In this document: piece by piece, positions 7,996-20,437 of the stretch
Position numbering within the stretch: position 1 is the stretch's first letter
Layout of the letters: the number at the start of each line of letters is the position of its first letter
DNA from: Nitrosovibrio tenuis
Lineage (GTDB): Bacteria > Pseudomonadota > Gammaproteobacteria > Burkholderiales > Nitrosomonadaceae
DNA length: 64,000 bases
Reading direction: 5' to 3'
Assembly (NCBI RefSeq): GCF_900109785.1
Contig: NZ_FOBH01000006.1
Location: 62,001 to 126,000, forward strand
Made by a program: the position numbers and the translations under genes
The notes under the pieces: generated by a model
Database searches by the model: none
The model's input: only the letters and a program-made list of their open reading frames with translations
What the model was told of the DNA's origin: nothing

Positions 7996-9669
7996 TTAAA
8001 AGGCACTGACTAACACTTCAACGTAAAAAAAGTCGGTGTTTCCTGAGCGCTGGTCGATTTGGGTAGGATGTGCCGCTATTACATTTTTAACGAATTCGCC
8101 AGCGATAAAGTGGGAGTAACCCACGACGATGTTAACTCGCGATGCGGGCTGATAACGTACGCGCAATTCCAGCGCGCTCCCGACGTAATCGCCGCTTCTC
8201 CCGGTCCTATCCCGATTGAAACCGGGATCCTTGGTGACGCTGATGTTGCCGTCGAATGAATCGAAAAGACGATCCGTCTTGCTGGCCAGCCAGAACCAGG
8301 CATAGCTGGCTTCAAACCCCAGTTTCTGGGTCGGCTGCAGGTCAAACCTGATTCTGGGGGCCTTGATGTTTTCATAAATAACATAATGATCTGACGACCA
8401 AGGTCGGGCAAAACCAAAAAAACGGTCAAAACGATTATTCTGGTTGTCGTTGGGATTACGATCACCGGTTGCGTAACCATAAAAAGCACTTACACGCGGT
8501 TTCCAGGCGTAATTGAAGTTCCGCCCTACTTCGGCCGTGTATCCATATGCATCATGCACCTGGGTACCATTCGTACCGAACTGATAACTGAAATTGAGAT
8601 CGTAGTCCAGCAGGTTTCCAATCCTGCCGTAGCCGCGCAACGACGGCATGTGGATTTCCCGATCGAGCCGGTTTGTTGCGGTAAAGCCATTGGGGTCAGC
8701 CGTTTGCTTCTGACCCATGTAATAGGGCTGAAGCGTGATGATGTCGGACCACTTGCGCCAGTGACCGATTGCACCAAAAAACCACAGGTGATGGTTAGCC
8801 TCATCAAATTCGGTTTGCAGGCGCCTGACCGGCTGCATCCCCCACATATCGACTTCCCAGTCGTTATCTTGCTGACCTAGATTCAGGCGAAAGCCTTCGA
8901 AGGTATTGGTGGTATTACGCCATTCATTGCGCGCAAGGAAACGCCGGTCCAGCACTTCGTAGGCCATGCGTCCCGCCCGGAATCTCAGCGGCCGGTTCTG
9001 TTTGCGATCGTCCTCACCCAACGCGTCCTTGAGATATAATTCGCCATATCCCTGGATGAGGTCGTAGAGGTTTCTTTCCTGATCGGTCGGGGGAAATTTG
9101 TGGTTGTAAACTCGTGAATCCTGAAACTCGACTGCGAAGCGGAATGGATCGAGGATTTCTTTTATTCCCAGATATGCGCGGGAACGCAGAAAGAAAGGGT
9201 TATCGAACCCGCCTTCAACATGGCGTATATCATTGTGGCGCATTTCATAACGAGTGCGGTGCTCGAAACCAATTTCCAGCCATGTAATATCCTTGAGTGC
9301 ATCAACGCCAATCTCGCTCAACCTGCGTACATATCTGGGTGGATCGGAGTCAGGATTGGTAGCATAGCTGTCTGCACGGCGGTAATAGCTCGTGTTTTGT
9401 TTGCTTGCTTCCGGTTGGGCTGGAAGTGGGGCAGCCGGTTTATCGGATGCAGCGGATGTATCCAATGATGGGAGCGCCCATTTATAATTGCCATCCGATT
9501 GGCTCAACCATTTATCTACGTCAGACACCCTGGCTTGGCCAACTCCCTGCGCTCCTTGTTGGGTTGCCCCGGAATCGCCCGACAATTTTCTGCCCACCTC
9601 TGCCTGAAGCGGGTTTATAGATAAGATGCCGACCGCGGACGCAAGCGCCATGCGCCGAAAATACTTCAT
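7996..9669 (-). CDS. Outer-membrane porin, alginate-export family (copy 2)
   Basis: A 557-residue paralogue of the gene at 5838-7538, similar along its whole length: WLEIGFEHRTRYE, FLRSRAYLGIKEI, AVEFQDSR, RAGRMAYEVLDRRFLARNEW, and the same C-terminal ending VLVSAF. The signal peptide ends at LQA. The linker is shorter, with only two KW motifs (DKWL, NYKWAL at about 52-66) where copy 1 has three. The start at 9669 follows GGAAAGAG. It lies 140 bases downstream of the intact yezD-like gene. The barrel is well conserved between copies while the linkers and loops differ, which fits two porins with different selectivity or regulation. Confidence 0.85.
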   Translation of the reverse strand: MKYFRRMALASAVGILSINPLQAEVGRKLSGDSGATQQGAQGVGQARVSDVDKWLSQSDGNYKWALPSLDTSAASDKPAAPLPAQPEASKQNTSYYRRADSYATNPDSDPPRYVRRLSEIGVDALKDITWLEIGFEHRTRYEMRHNDIRHVEGGFDNPFFLRSRAYLGIKEILDPFRFAVEFQDSRVYNHKFPPTDQERNLYDLIQGYGELYLKDALGEDDRKQNRPLRFRAGRMAYEVLDRRFLARNEWRNTTNTFEGFRLNLGQQDNDWEVDMWGMQPVRRLQTEFDEANHHLWFFGAIGHWRKWSDIITLQPYYMGQKQTADPNGFTATNRLDREIHMPSLRGYGRIGNLLDYDLNFSYQFGTNGTQVHDAYGYTAEVGRNFNYAWKPRVSAFYGYATGDRNPNDNQNNRFDRFFGFARPWSSDHYVIYENIKAPRIRFDLQPTQKLGFEASYAWFWLASKTDRLFDSFDGNISVTKDPGFNRDRTGRSGDYVGSALELRVRYQPASRVNIVVGYSHFIAGEFVKNVIAAHPTQIDQRSGNTDFFYVEVLVSAF

Positions 9670-9809
9670 TCTCTTTCCCGAAGCGCCCCTCCGCTGATTC
9701 GGCCGGATGCAGAGATACGGCTGTTTCCCTGCTGCCCCCAATTGCTTGATCGGTGTAATCGTTTTAATTTGTCGGGCCTTTTCGTCGGCTCTGAATCAGC
9801 CTGAATTCC

Positions 9810-10046
9810 TCAGCTTTGTTTTACGGAATCAGTCCGGCCGGGTGGGTGACGGGCCACGCGAATTTTTTCGCGGCACTCTATCTGCACAACCTTGCCATCG
9901 TGAACCACCACCTCCACCGAACCATATTCGATATTGGCGATTGCGCGCAGAATTTGCTGTCTGACATCCATGGGAATGCATCTGCCAGTCTGTCCTGGCG
10001 AAAGCTGCTTTTCTTCCACGTCAGCAATTTTTATATTCCCGGACAT
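9810..10046 (-). CDS. YezD-like (DUF2292) small protein
   Basis: A 78-residue protein. The C-terminal half matches the DUF2292/YezD family: QQILRAIANIEYGSVEVVVHDGKVVQIE followed by REKIR. Family members are found next to sulfate/sulfonate transport and sulfur-assimilation genes in many bacteria; their biochemical role is not known. The first 25 residues are a polar extension, and Met-27 (MDVRQQ) is an alternative start. It is the first gene of the sulfate locus and lies behind the promoter block at 10081-10165. A broken duplicate lies at 7680-7870. Confidence 0.8.
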   Translation of the reverse strand: MSGNIKIADVEEKQLSPGQTGRCIPMDVRQQILRAIANIEYGSVEVVVHDGKVVQIECREKIRVARHPPGRTDSVKQS

Positions 10047-10080
10047 TCGAGTTCTCTTGAGATGAACAGCACAGCACAGC

Positions 10081-10165
10081 AGAAAATTACCAGTGGCTCT
10101 TTATAATTGAAACTAATAACATTTCATTTGCTTATCTGTTTTTTGCATATTTAGATTGACATAGG
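10081..10165 (-). promoter_or_regulatory. Duplicated promoter/leader block, copy B
   Basis: This is the AT-rich region ahead of the yezD-like gene and the counterpart of 7871-7955. On the minus strand it reads ATGAAATGTTATTAGTTTC followed by AATTATAAAGAG, a plausible -10 (TATAAA). About 80 bases are conserved with copy A. It probably drives the whole sulfate locus; the regulator is not identified. Confidence 0.5.
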
Positions 10166-10372
10166 CAGCCATTGCGCAAGCGATGCAGGTTATCTTTGCA
10201 GGTGAATGCTTCAGGCACACCGGTACTGTCCAAACCTCATCTAATCTGGGAAAATGCAGGCAATTGCCGGGGCGGGCGAGCCTCAAGCGCTTCGCATAAA
10301 GGATCCGTCCAATCGGACCGATCGGTTCATTCGTCACCATTCGTCACCTATTTTCAAGAGCGGATTTTTACA

Positions 10373-11266
10373 ATGAGCACAACGGAAGCTGTTTCCAGAA
10401 AAGCGCAACATGACATGAACAAGCTGCACAAGCGGTTAAGGCGGCTCGTCGGTACGGCTATTGCCGATTTCAATATGATCGAGGAGGGAGACCGCGTGAT
10501 GGTGTGTCTCTCGGGCGGCAAGGACAGCTACGCCCTGCTCGATATCCTGCGCAGTTTGCAGGCTCACGCGCAAACACGGTTCGAGTTGATCGCCGTGAAT
10601 CTGGATCAGAAACAGCCAGGTTTTCCCGAACACGTATTGCCGGAATATCTCTCCGCTATTGGCGTGCCGTTCCGCATCGTCGAACAGGATACCTACAGCG
10701 TGGTAAAGCGCCTGATTCCTGAAGGCAAGACGACTTGCAGCCTGTGCTCGCGCTTGCGTCGGGGAGCGCTGTACCGCGTGGCGGGGGAGCTGGGCGCGAC
10801 AAAAATTGCGCTGGGACACCACCGCGACGATATCCTGGAAACGCTATTTCTAAATCTGTTTTACGGCGGCAAGCTCAAAACCATGCCACCCAAGCTGGTG
10901 AGCGACGATGGCCGGAACATCGTGATCCGCCCGCTCGCGTACTGCAAGGAGAAAGACCTGGCGGCCTATGCCGAAATGGAAAATTTTCCCATCATTCCGT
11001 GCAACTTGTGCGGTTCCCAGAAAAACCTTCAGCGCCAGGTCGTGGGGGAAATGCTGCAGCAGTGGGATAGGAAATTCCCGGGCAGGCTGGAAACCATGTT
11101 TACCGCGTTGCAGAATATCCAGCCCTCGCATCTGCTCGATCCCGCGCTCTATGATTTTAAACGACTGAAGGCTGGAAACGAGCCTTTCCCCGATGGCGAC
11201 AAAGCCTTCGATTCCGAAACATTCGAGCCTGATGTGGAGGAACTCCTGCATTCGACGAGAGATTGA
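10373..11266 (+). CDS. ttcA: tRNA 2-thiocytidine(32) synthetase TtcA
   Basis: Adds sulfur to cytidine 32 of certain tRNAs, using ATP and a [4Fe-4S] cluster; 297 residues from the ATG at 10373 ([10 protein letters not shown]). The PP-loop SGGKDS lies at 47-52. Cluster cysteines are C122-x2-C125 ([11 protein letters not shown]) and C213 (NLCGSQ). [14 protein letters not shown] is the family signature. An in-frame extension to 10172 exists but has no family similarity, and the length from 10373 fits TtcA. It is transcribed divergently from the sulfate locus. The pairing with sulfur uptake may be coincidental. Confidence 0.93.
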   Translation: MSTTEAVSRKAQHDMNKLHKRLRRLVGTAIADFNMIEEGDRVMVCLSGGKDSYALLDILRSLQAHAQTRFELIAVNLDQKQPGFPEHVLPEYLSAIGVPFRIVEQDTYSVVKRLIPEGKTTCSLCSRLRRGALYRVAGELGATKIALGHHRDDILETLFLNLFYGGKLKTMPPKLVSDDGRNIVIRPLAYCKEKDLAAYAEMENFPIIPCNLCGSQKNLQRQVVGEMLQQWDRKFPGRLETMFTALQNIQPSHLLDPALYDFKRLKAGNEPFPDGDKAFDSETFEPDVEELLHSTRD

Positions 11267-11320
11267 ACAGCGCCTGATCAGGACCACCATTCATTAGTCA
11301 GGCAAAACTCGAGCATATCA

Positions 11321-12685
11321 ATGACTAAGCATAAATTCGCTTGGCTCCCGGCCATCTTCGTTATGGGTGCGGCCCTGATGCCGTCCGCCTACTCGGCCGT
11401 GCCGATCATGGACGGTAAAAATGGTGTTCCCACGCTGGCTCCGCTGCTTCAGGAGGTGACCCCCGCAGTAGTCAATATTTCGGTGCAGACGCGCTCCGCT
11501 ATCGAAGACAATCCCTTGTTCCGTGATCCCTTTTTCCGGCGTTTTTTCAATCTTCCCGACCAGGCGGAGCGCCCCGAGCGCAGTGCCGGATCGGGCGTAA
11601 TCGTGGATGCGGCCAATGGATATGTGGTTACCAATTATCATGTGATCAAGGATGCCCAGCAGGTCATTGTGACGCTCAAAGACCGGCGTCAGTTTCAGGC
11701 AAAGCTGGTGGGAACCGACCCAGGAACCGATATTGCGCTTTTGAAAATCGATGCAAAGAAATTGCAGTCCCTGCGCCTCGGCAATTCGGATTTGCTTAAC
11801 GTCGGCGATTTTGTCGTGGCTATCGGCAATCCGTTTGGCCTGGGGCAGACCGTCACTTCCGGTATTGTCAGCGCGCTGGGTAGGAGCGGGCTTGATATCG
11901 AGGGTTACGAGGACTTCATCCAGACCGACGCATCCATTAATCCCGGCAATTCCGGTGGCGCGCTGGTCAACCTCAAGGGCGAGCTGGTCGGCGTCAACTC
12001 GGCCATTATCGGTCCTTCCGGCGCTAACGTAGGCATTGGCTTCGCCGTGCCCAGCGTGATGGTCAAGGCGGTATTGGATCAGATCGTGCGCTTTGGCGAA
12101 GTGCGCCGAGGCAGACTGGGGGCGAGCAGCGAAGACGTTACGCATGACCTGGCGGCATCCCTCGGGCTGGCTTCCACCGCAGGCGCCATCATTAATACAG
12201 TCGAGCCCAGCTCGCCAGCGGAAAAAGCAGGTTTAAAGGCAGGGGACGTGATAATAGCCATTAACGGAAAGAGCATTAGAAATTCCATTGATTTACGCAA
12301 CAAGATAGGGTTGATGCCGATCGGGGAGACGGTCAGCCTGGAACTGATAAGGAGCGGCAAGCCCGTGACTACAAAGGTCAAGATTGCCAAGCCGCTGGAT
12401 ATGCCTGGCACCGAGGCCGAGACAGTGCCTCAGCTCGCGGGCGCAACAGTGGCAAATTTCAAAGCCGGGTCGTCACGCGGACCCGAGGGAGTAGTGGTAA
12501 CAAAGGTCGATGCAAACAGTCCCGCCTGGATGCACGGCCTCAGACCCGGCGATATCATTGTCGGGGTCAATCGGAGAAAAGTGCGCTCGGTGCAGGAATT
12601 TCTCACGGCTGTGCAAGCGCGCGAAGAGGCCATCATTCTCAATCTGCTGCGCGGCGATTTCAGGCTGACCGTCATGATCCGCTAA
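11321..12685 (+). CDS. Do-family periplasmic serine protease (DegP/DegQ-like)
   Basis: Envelope protein quality control; 454 residues. The signal peptide ends near SAYSA. The trypsin-like domain has the catalytic triad His107 (TNYHVI), Asp137 (GTDIALLKI) and Ser211 (NPGNSGGALVN). Two PDZ domains follow (about 250-345 and 370-450; SSPAEKAGLKAGDVI and SPAWMHGLRPGDII). The Q-linker loop is short, which favours a DegQ/MucD-type over a DegP-type enzyme. It begins 54 bases after ttcA with a weak ribosome site. No sigmaE-type promoter was recognised. Confidence 0.9.
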   Translation: MTKHKFAWLPAIFVMGAALMPSAYSAVPIMDGKNGVPTLAPLLQEVTPAVVNISVQTRSAIEDNPLFRDPFFRRFFNLPDQAERPERSAGSGVIVDAANGYVVTNYHVIKDAQQVIVTLKDRRQFQAKLVGTDPGTDIALLKIDAKKLQSLRLGNSDLLNVGDFVVAIGNPFGLGQTVTSGIVSALGRSGLDIEGYEDFIQTDASINPGNSGGALVNLKGELVGVNSAIIGPSGANVGIGFAVPSVMVKAVLDQIVRFGEVRRGRLGASSEDVTHDLAASLGLASTAGAIINTVEPSSPAEKAGLKAGDVIIAINGKSIRNSIDLRNKIGLMPIGETVSLELIRSGKPVTTKVKIAKPLDMPGTEAETVPQLAGATVANFKAGSSRGPEGVVVTKVDANSPAWMHGLRPGDIIVGVNRRKVRSVQEFLTAVQAREEAIILNLLRGDFRLTVMIR

Positions 12686-12739
12686 AACGGGTCTTTTCTA
12701 AACGGCGTAAACGCGTAAACAACCCTCAAGCGCCACTGA

Positions 12740-15478
<2,739 letters not shown>

Positions 15479-15508
15479 CCGCACGAGACTGGAACATCAG
15501 GACTTATC

Positions 15509-16000
15509 ATGAAAAATATTCTTCTGGTTATGTGTTGTGTTTTGCTCACGGCGTGCGGCTTTCAGTTGCGCGGTCAGGCTACACTGCCGTTTGAGACGCT
15601 TTTTATATCAGCTCCCGCGGGGCATCCTATTGGTACCGATCTCAAGCGCCTTGTCAAGGCAGGCACCAAGACCCGTATTGTCGGGGAAGCGAAAACCGCG
15701 CAAGCTACACTCGAAATCATCAGCGTGACTAATGACAAGGAAATCATGTCCGTCTCAGGCGGAGGGCGGGTGCGGGAGTTCGAATTGCGTTACCGGGTCT
15801 CATTCCGGCTTATAAATGCCAAAGGCGTTGAACTCATTCCCACGAATGAAATTGCCCTGCGCCGGATCATCCCCTTTACCGATGCGCAAGTCGTGGCGAA
15901 AGAGGGAGAGGAAGCCATGCTGGTCAGGGAAATGCAGGGCGATTCCGCGGCGCAAATCGTGCGCCGCATGGAGGCGGTGAAAACAGCTTCGGCTCAGTAA
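15509..16000 (+). CDS. lptE: LPS-assembly lipoprotein LptE
   Basis: Outer-membrane lipoprotein that plugs the LptD barrel in LPS export; 163 residues. Lipoprotein signal with lipobox LTAC (Cys at about 16), then GFQLRGQ as in most LptE proteins. The body has the expected RVREFELRYRVSFRL strand pattern. It lies 30 bases after leuS and 79 bases before holA. Its partner LptD is encoded at 27649-30462. Confidence 0.92.
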   Translation: MKNILLVMCCVLLTACGFQLRGQATLPFETLFISAPAGHPIGTDLKRLVKAGTKTRIVGEAKTAQATLEIISVTNDKEIMSVSGGGRVREFELRYRVSFRLINAKGVELIPTNEIALRRIIPFTDAQVVAKEGEEAMLVREMQGDSAAQIVRRMEAVKTASAQ

Positions 16001-16079
16001 TGGCTCCCTCAGTAATGGTTCTGTCAGTAATGGCTCCGCATCCGGAACATATTTCAAATTCCGTGAGCCGTGCATAGCC

Positions 16080-17096
16080 ATGCGTGTTGCCTCCGATCAG
16101 CTTCGCCAGCATCTTCACAAACAGCTTGCACCGCTTTACACGGTATTCGGCGACGAATTGCTGCTGACGATCGAAGCCTCCGATCTGATCCGCGCCAAGG
16201 CGCGCCAGTCGGGCTATGTGGAACGCGAAATTTTTGCGATAGACCACCATTTCAATTGGGCGGAGCTTCAGCAACGCAGCAGCAACCTGTCGCTGTTTGG
16301 GGAGCGGCGGATAATGGACCTGCGTATCCCTTCCGGAAAACCGGGAAATAGGGGTGGCGCGGTTATTGAGGAATATTGCAGTACACTGCCACCGGATACT
16401 GTCACGCTTGTCATGCTGCCCAAAATCGACAGGCAAGGCTCGGCGGCAAAATGGTTCAGAGCGCTTGAAGGCGCGGGCGTAATGGTTCCGGTATTTCCGG
16501 TGGAACGCGCCCGTTTGCCAGCATGGCTTGGCCAGCGCCTGGACAGGCAAGGTCAAAATGCGAGCCCGGATACTTTGCACTTTCTTGCCGAAAAGGTGGA
16601 GGGCAATCTGCTTGCAGCCCATCAGGAGCTTCAGAAACTTGCTTTGCTGTATCCGGCAGGAACGTTATCCTTTGGTCAGGTTAAAGACGCGGTACTGGAT
16701 GTGGCGCGTTATGACGTTTTCAAACTATCGGACGCGATGATGATTGGCGACACAGCGCGCTACAATCGCGTGCTGGAGGAATTGCACGGAGAGGGGACAG
16801 CGTTGCCGTTCATTGTCTTCACACTCGCGGGATTCATCCGCTCCCTGATTACGATTCGCAAGGGACTGGATTCAGGCAGACCGCTCGCCCAACTGATGAA
16901 TCAAATCAGGGCGAGGATAGATCAACAGAAAGCGATGGAAAGCGCAGCCAGGCGTCTTGACCTTAAACAGTTGGTCGCGGCATTATTGCACGCGGCAAAA
17001 ATAGACAGGATCAGCAAAGGTGCTGCACAAGGTGATGCCTGGGATGAATTGCTGCAATTGGGGTTGCGGTTTGCTGCAGTTGCGCGTCGGCAATAA
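16080..17096 (+). CDS. holA: DNA polymerase III subunit delta
   Basis: Clamp-loader subunit that opens the beta clamp; 338 residues, the normal length. The N-terminal P-loop-like domain is without a functional ATP site (LYTVFGDELLLTIEASDLIRAKAR). The central segment LHFLAEKVEGNLLAAHQELQKLALLYP and the C-terminal domain are typical of HolA. The start at 16080 is the first ATG and has no strong Shine-Dalgarno. It follows lptE in the conserved leuS-lptE-holA group. Confidence 0.93.
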   Translation: MRVASDQLRQHLHKQLAPLYTVFGDELLLTIEASDLIRAKARQSGYVEREIFAIDHHFNWAELQQRSSNLSLFGERRIMDLRIPSGKPGNRGGAVIEEYCSTLPPDTVTLVMLPKIDRQGSAAKWFRALEGAGVMVPVFPVERARLPAWLGQRLDRQGQNASPDTLHFLAEKVEGNLLAAHQELQKLALLYPAGTLSFGQVKDAVLDVARYDVFKLSDAMMIGDTARYNRVLEELHGEGTALPFIVFTLAGFIRSLITIRKGLDSGRPLAQLMNQIRARIDQQKAMESAARRLDLKQLVAALLHAAKIDRISKGAAQGDAWDELLQLGLRFAAVARRQ

Positions 17097-17275
17097 GAGA
17101 ATGCCGGCGATGGCTCCCCAGGCTGATCGGGGCCGGTCCTGCCGACCAGCTGCGACAAAGCGGCAGAGTGTGTAAACAATTTCTCATACGATGCACTGCG
17201 CCCCACTTTATGCCGCTTACCTTGATGCACCCACCCGCATAGATTAATTCGTTCTCTCGAATGAAAGGAACTCTG

Positions 17276-18541
17276 ATGGATATCATAGATATCAAAACGT
17301 ACATGCAATCGATTGGACGTGAAGCGCGTGCCGCATCGCGCCTGGTCGCCAAGGCCGAGACCGGGGCCAAAAATCGCGCGCTCACTCAAATGGCCATGGC
17401 CATCAAGCGCGATGAGCAGCGGTTGCTGGATGCGAATGCCGGGGATGTGGAAAACGCCAAAGCCCGAGGGCTGGAGCCCGCCATGATCGACCGTCTGTCC
17501 CTCACACCCAAAAGTATTGCAAGTATGGCGGAAGGTCTGCTGCAAATCGCGGCACTGGCTGATCCGGTGGGCGAAATCAGCGACCTGAATTATCGACCCT
17601 CAGGTATTCAGGTCGGAAAAATGCGCGTGCCGCTCGGTGTGGTCGGCATTATTTATGAGGCGCGACCCAACGTTACCGCGGATGCCGCGGGATTGTGCCT
17701 CAAGGCGGGCAATGCGGCGATACTGCGGGGTGGATCGGAAGCAATTCGCAGCAATCAGGCCATCGCGGCTTGCGTGAAGGAAGGGTTGAAAGCCGCGGGA
17801 TTGCCTGAAACGGCGATACAGGTGATCGAAACCACCGACCGCGCAGCCGTGGGCGAGCTGGTCACCATGAAGGAATTTGTCGATGTCATCGTACCGCGCG
17901 GTGGCAAGGGCCTGATAGAACGCATCTCCAATGAGGCACGCGTTCCGGTCATCAAGCACCTGGATGGCGTGTGCCATGTATATATCGACCAGGGCGCCGA
18001 CCTGGAGAAGGCCATACGCATTGCCGATAATGCAAAGACTCAGCGCTATGGGACCTGCAACACTATGGAAACCTTGCTGGTGCACGAAGAAATCGCCGGC
18101 GAAGTACTGCCTCCTCTATGTAAAATCTACCACGACAAGGGAGTGGAATTGCGCGGTGACGCGGCTGCCCGGGCCATCGTTCCAACAATGAGTGAAGCCA
18201 AGGAAGAAGACTGGTACACCGAATATCTCGCGCCGATTCTGAGCGTGCGGGTGGTTAGCGGAGTGGATCATGCCATCGAACATATTGCCGTCTATGGCTC
18301 GCAGCATACCGATTCAATCATTACCGAGGACTACAGCCATGCGCGCCGGTTTCTGCGCGAAGTAGACTCCAGTTCGGTAATGGTGAATGCCTCCACCCGC
18401 TTCTCCGACGGATTCGAGTATGGGCTGGGTGCGGAAATCGGCATCTCGACCGACAAAATCCACGCCCGCGGCCCAGTCGGGCTGGAAGGATTGACCAGCC
18501 AGAAATTCATTGTGCTGGGCGATGGACACATCAGGCAATAA
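17276..18541 (+). CDS. proA: Gamma-glutamyl phosphate reductase
   Basis: Second step of proline synthesis, NADPH-dependent reduction of gamma-glutamyl phosphate; 421 residues. The start at 17276 is chosen because AAAGGA lies at the right distance; an ATG 15 bases earlier overlaps that site. The ALDH-like fold has [26 protein letters not shown], the catalytic Cys in [11 protein letters not shown] and the C-terminal [26 protein letters not shown]. It is separated from holA by 179 bases with no clear terminator. Confidence 0.96.
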   Translation: MDIIDIKTYMQSIGREARAASRLVAKAETGAKNRALTQMAMAIKRDEQRLLDANAGDVENAKARGLEPAMIDRLSLTPKSIASMAEGLLQIAALADPVGEISDLNYRPSGIQVGKMRVPLGVVGIIYEARPNVTADAAGLCLKAGNAAILRGGSEAIRSNQAIAACVKEGLKAAGLPETAIQVIETTDRAAVGELVTMKEFVDVIVPRGGKGLIERISNEARVPVIKHLDGVCHVYIDQGADLEKAIRIADNAKTQRYGTCNTMETLLVHEEIAGEVLPPLCKIYHDKGVELRGDAAARAIVPTMSEAKEEDWYTEYLAPILSVRVVSGVDHAIEHIAVYGSQHTDSIITEDYSHARRFLREVDSSSVMVNASTRFSDGFEYGLGAEIGISTDKIHARGPVGLEGLTSQKFIVLGDGHIRQ

Positions 18542-18592
18542 GCGGCGCAACAATAGTCTTAAAAAGCGCCCCGTTTTTAAATCAAGGATTCC

Positions 18593-20437
18593 ATGGCTCA
18601 GCTTAGCGAAATCAAACTCCCGGATATTGGCGACTTCAAAGATATTCCCGTTATCGAAGTGTTGGTGAAGCCCGGCGACACGGTCGAGAAGGAAACCCCC
18701 CTTATTACTTTGGAAACCGACAAGGCGACAATGGAAGTTCCTTCACCTCAAGCTGGCGTGGTGAAGGAAATCAACGTCAAGGTGGGCGACAAGGTATCTC
18801 AAGGTTCTGTAATACTTACTTTGGAAGCAGAGGCACCAGCAGCCAAGGCGGAAACTACCCCAGCCGCTGAATCCGTTAAAGCTGCTGAACCTGCGGAATC
18901 GACTGAGCCGGTCAAGAAGCCCGCTCCTTCTGCTCTGGAAAAAGAACGCATGCAGGAGTCCACCGCTGCGATCACTTCGGAATCAGTGCCGTCCCGAGCC
19001 GCTCCTTCTGTTCCGCGCGGAGACATTCATGCCGATGTGGTGGTGCTGGGTGCGGGTCCTGGCGGCTATACCGCCGCATTCCGCGCGGCCGACCTGGGCA
19101 AGAAAGTGGTGTTGATCGAGCGCTATCCCACGCTCGGCGGTGTGTGTCTCAATGTCGGCTGCATACCGTCCAAGGCTCTGCTGCACATCGCCAAGGTCAT
19201 TACGGACGCGGAGGAAACCGCGCGCCAGGGCATTGGTTTCGCCAAGCCCGGCATAGAATTGGATAAGCTGAGAGACTGGAAGGAATCTGTGGTCGGCAAA
19301 CTGACCAAGGGACTAACGGGTCTGGCAAAGCAACGCAAAGTGACGGTGGTGCAGGGGAAAGGCAAGTTCACCTCAGCGAATATGATCCAGGTGGAAACAA
19401 AGGGGGGGGTAAAAACCGTGTCGTTCGAACACTGCATCATTGCCGCAGGTTCAAGCGCGGCACGCATTCCCGGTTTTCCCTACGACGATCCCCGCCTCAT
19501 GGATTCGACCGGCGCGCTGAAGCTGGAGGATATACCCAAGCGCATGCTCATCATAGGCGGTGGCATCATCGGCCTGGAAATGGCAACTGTTTACGACGCG
19601 CTCGGGAGCAGGATCAGCGTGGTGGAACTGATGGATCAATTGATTCCCGGTGCGGATGCGGACCTTATCAGGCCCTTGCATAAGCGCATACAAAAACGCT
19701 ACGAAGCGATTTACCTCAAAACCAAAGTTACCGGCATCGAGGCTCATGAAAACGGCCTGAGGATTACATTCGAGAGCGTTTCAGATACTCCTGCGCCCGA
19801 ACCGCAAGTGTATGACCGCATTCTGCTTGCAGTGGGTCGCCGCCCCAACGGGGGCGATATCGGCGCTGGAAATGCAGGCGTCATCGTGAATGGGCGCGGA
19901 TTCATTCCCGTGGATAAGCAGTTGCGCAGCAATGTCCCGCATATTTATGCCATCGGCGATATCGTGGGGGAACCCATGCTGGCACATAAGGCCTCTCACG
20001 AGGGCAAGCTCGCGGCGGAAATCATTGCGGGGCACAAGGCCGCTTTCGATGCACGCGCCATCCCCTCGGTGGCTTACACCGATCCGGAAATTGCCTGGAT
20101 GGGGCTGACCGAAACCGAGGCCGGCAAACAGGGCCTGGAATATGAAAAAGCCGTGTTCCCCTGGGCGGCAAGCGGCCGGGCACTTGCGATGGCGCGCGAC
20201 GAAGGCATGACCAAGCTGCTGCTGGACAAAAAGACCCGGCGCGTCCTCGGCGCGGGAATGGTGGGCGTCAACGCCGGCGAACTGATTGCTGAAACCGTCC
20301 TGGGCCTGGAAATGGGAGCGGATATGGAAGATATTGGGCTCACCATCCACCCGCACCCGACATTATCGGAAACAATCTTTTTCGCGGCGGAAATTGCAGA
20401 GGGGTTGATTACCGATCTTTATATGCCGAAGAAATAA
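18593..20437 (+). CDS. lpdA: Dihydrolipoamide dehydrogenase with N-terminal lipoyl domain
   Basis: E3 subunit of 2-oxo acid dehydrogenase complexes; 614 residues, about 140 longer than plain E3. Residues 1-80 form a lipoyl domain with the lipoylated Lys in [10 protein letters not shown]. An Ala/Pro/Glu-rich linker follows (about 85-140). The flavoprotein part has the FAD-binding [14 protein letters not shown], the redox-active [16 protein letters not shown]-binding [13 protein letters not shown] and the catalytic HPHPTLSE near the end. The lipoyl-E3 form usually sits after aceE-aceF. Here neither is adjacent, and it follows proA by 51 bases. Confidence 0.95.
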   Translation: MAQLSEIKLPDIGDFKDIPVIEVLVKPGDTVEKETPLITLETDKATMEVPSPQAGVVKEINVKVGDKVSQGSVILTLEAEAPAAKAETTPAAESVKAAEPAESTEPVKKPAPSALEKERMQESTAAITSESVPSRAAPSVPRGDIHADVVVLGAGPGGYTAAFRAADLGKKVVLIERYPTLGGVCLNVGCIPSKALLHIAKVITDAEETARQGIGFAKPGIELDKLRDWKESVVGKLTKGLTGLAKQRKVTVVQGKGKFTSANMIQVETKGGVKTVSFEHCIIAAGSSAARIPGFPYDDPRLMDSTGALKLEDIPKRMLIIGGGIIGLEMATVYDALGSRISVVELMDQLIPGADADLIRPLHKRIQKRYEAIYLKTKVTGIEAHENGLRITFESVSDTPAPEPQVYDRILLAVGRRPNGGDIGAGNAGVIVNGRGFIPVDKQLRSNVPHIYAIGDIVGEPMLAHKASHEGKLAAEIIAGHKAAFDARAIPSVAYTDPEIAWMGLTETEAGKQGLEYEKAVFPWAASGRALAMARDEGMTKLLLDKKTRRVLGAGMVGVNAGELIAETVLGLEMGADMEDIGLTIHPHPTLSETIFFAAEIAEGLITDLYMPKK

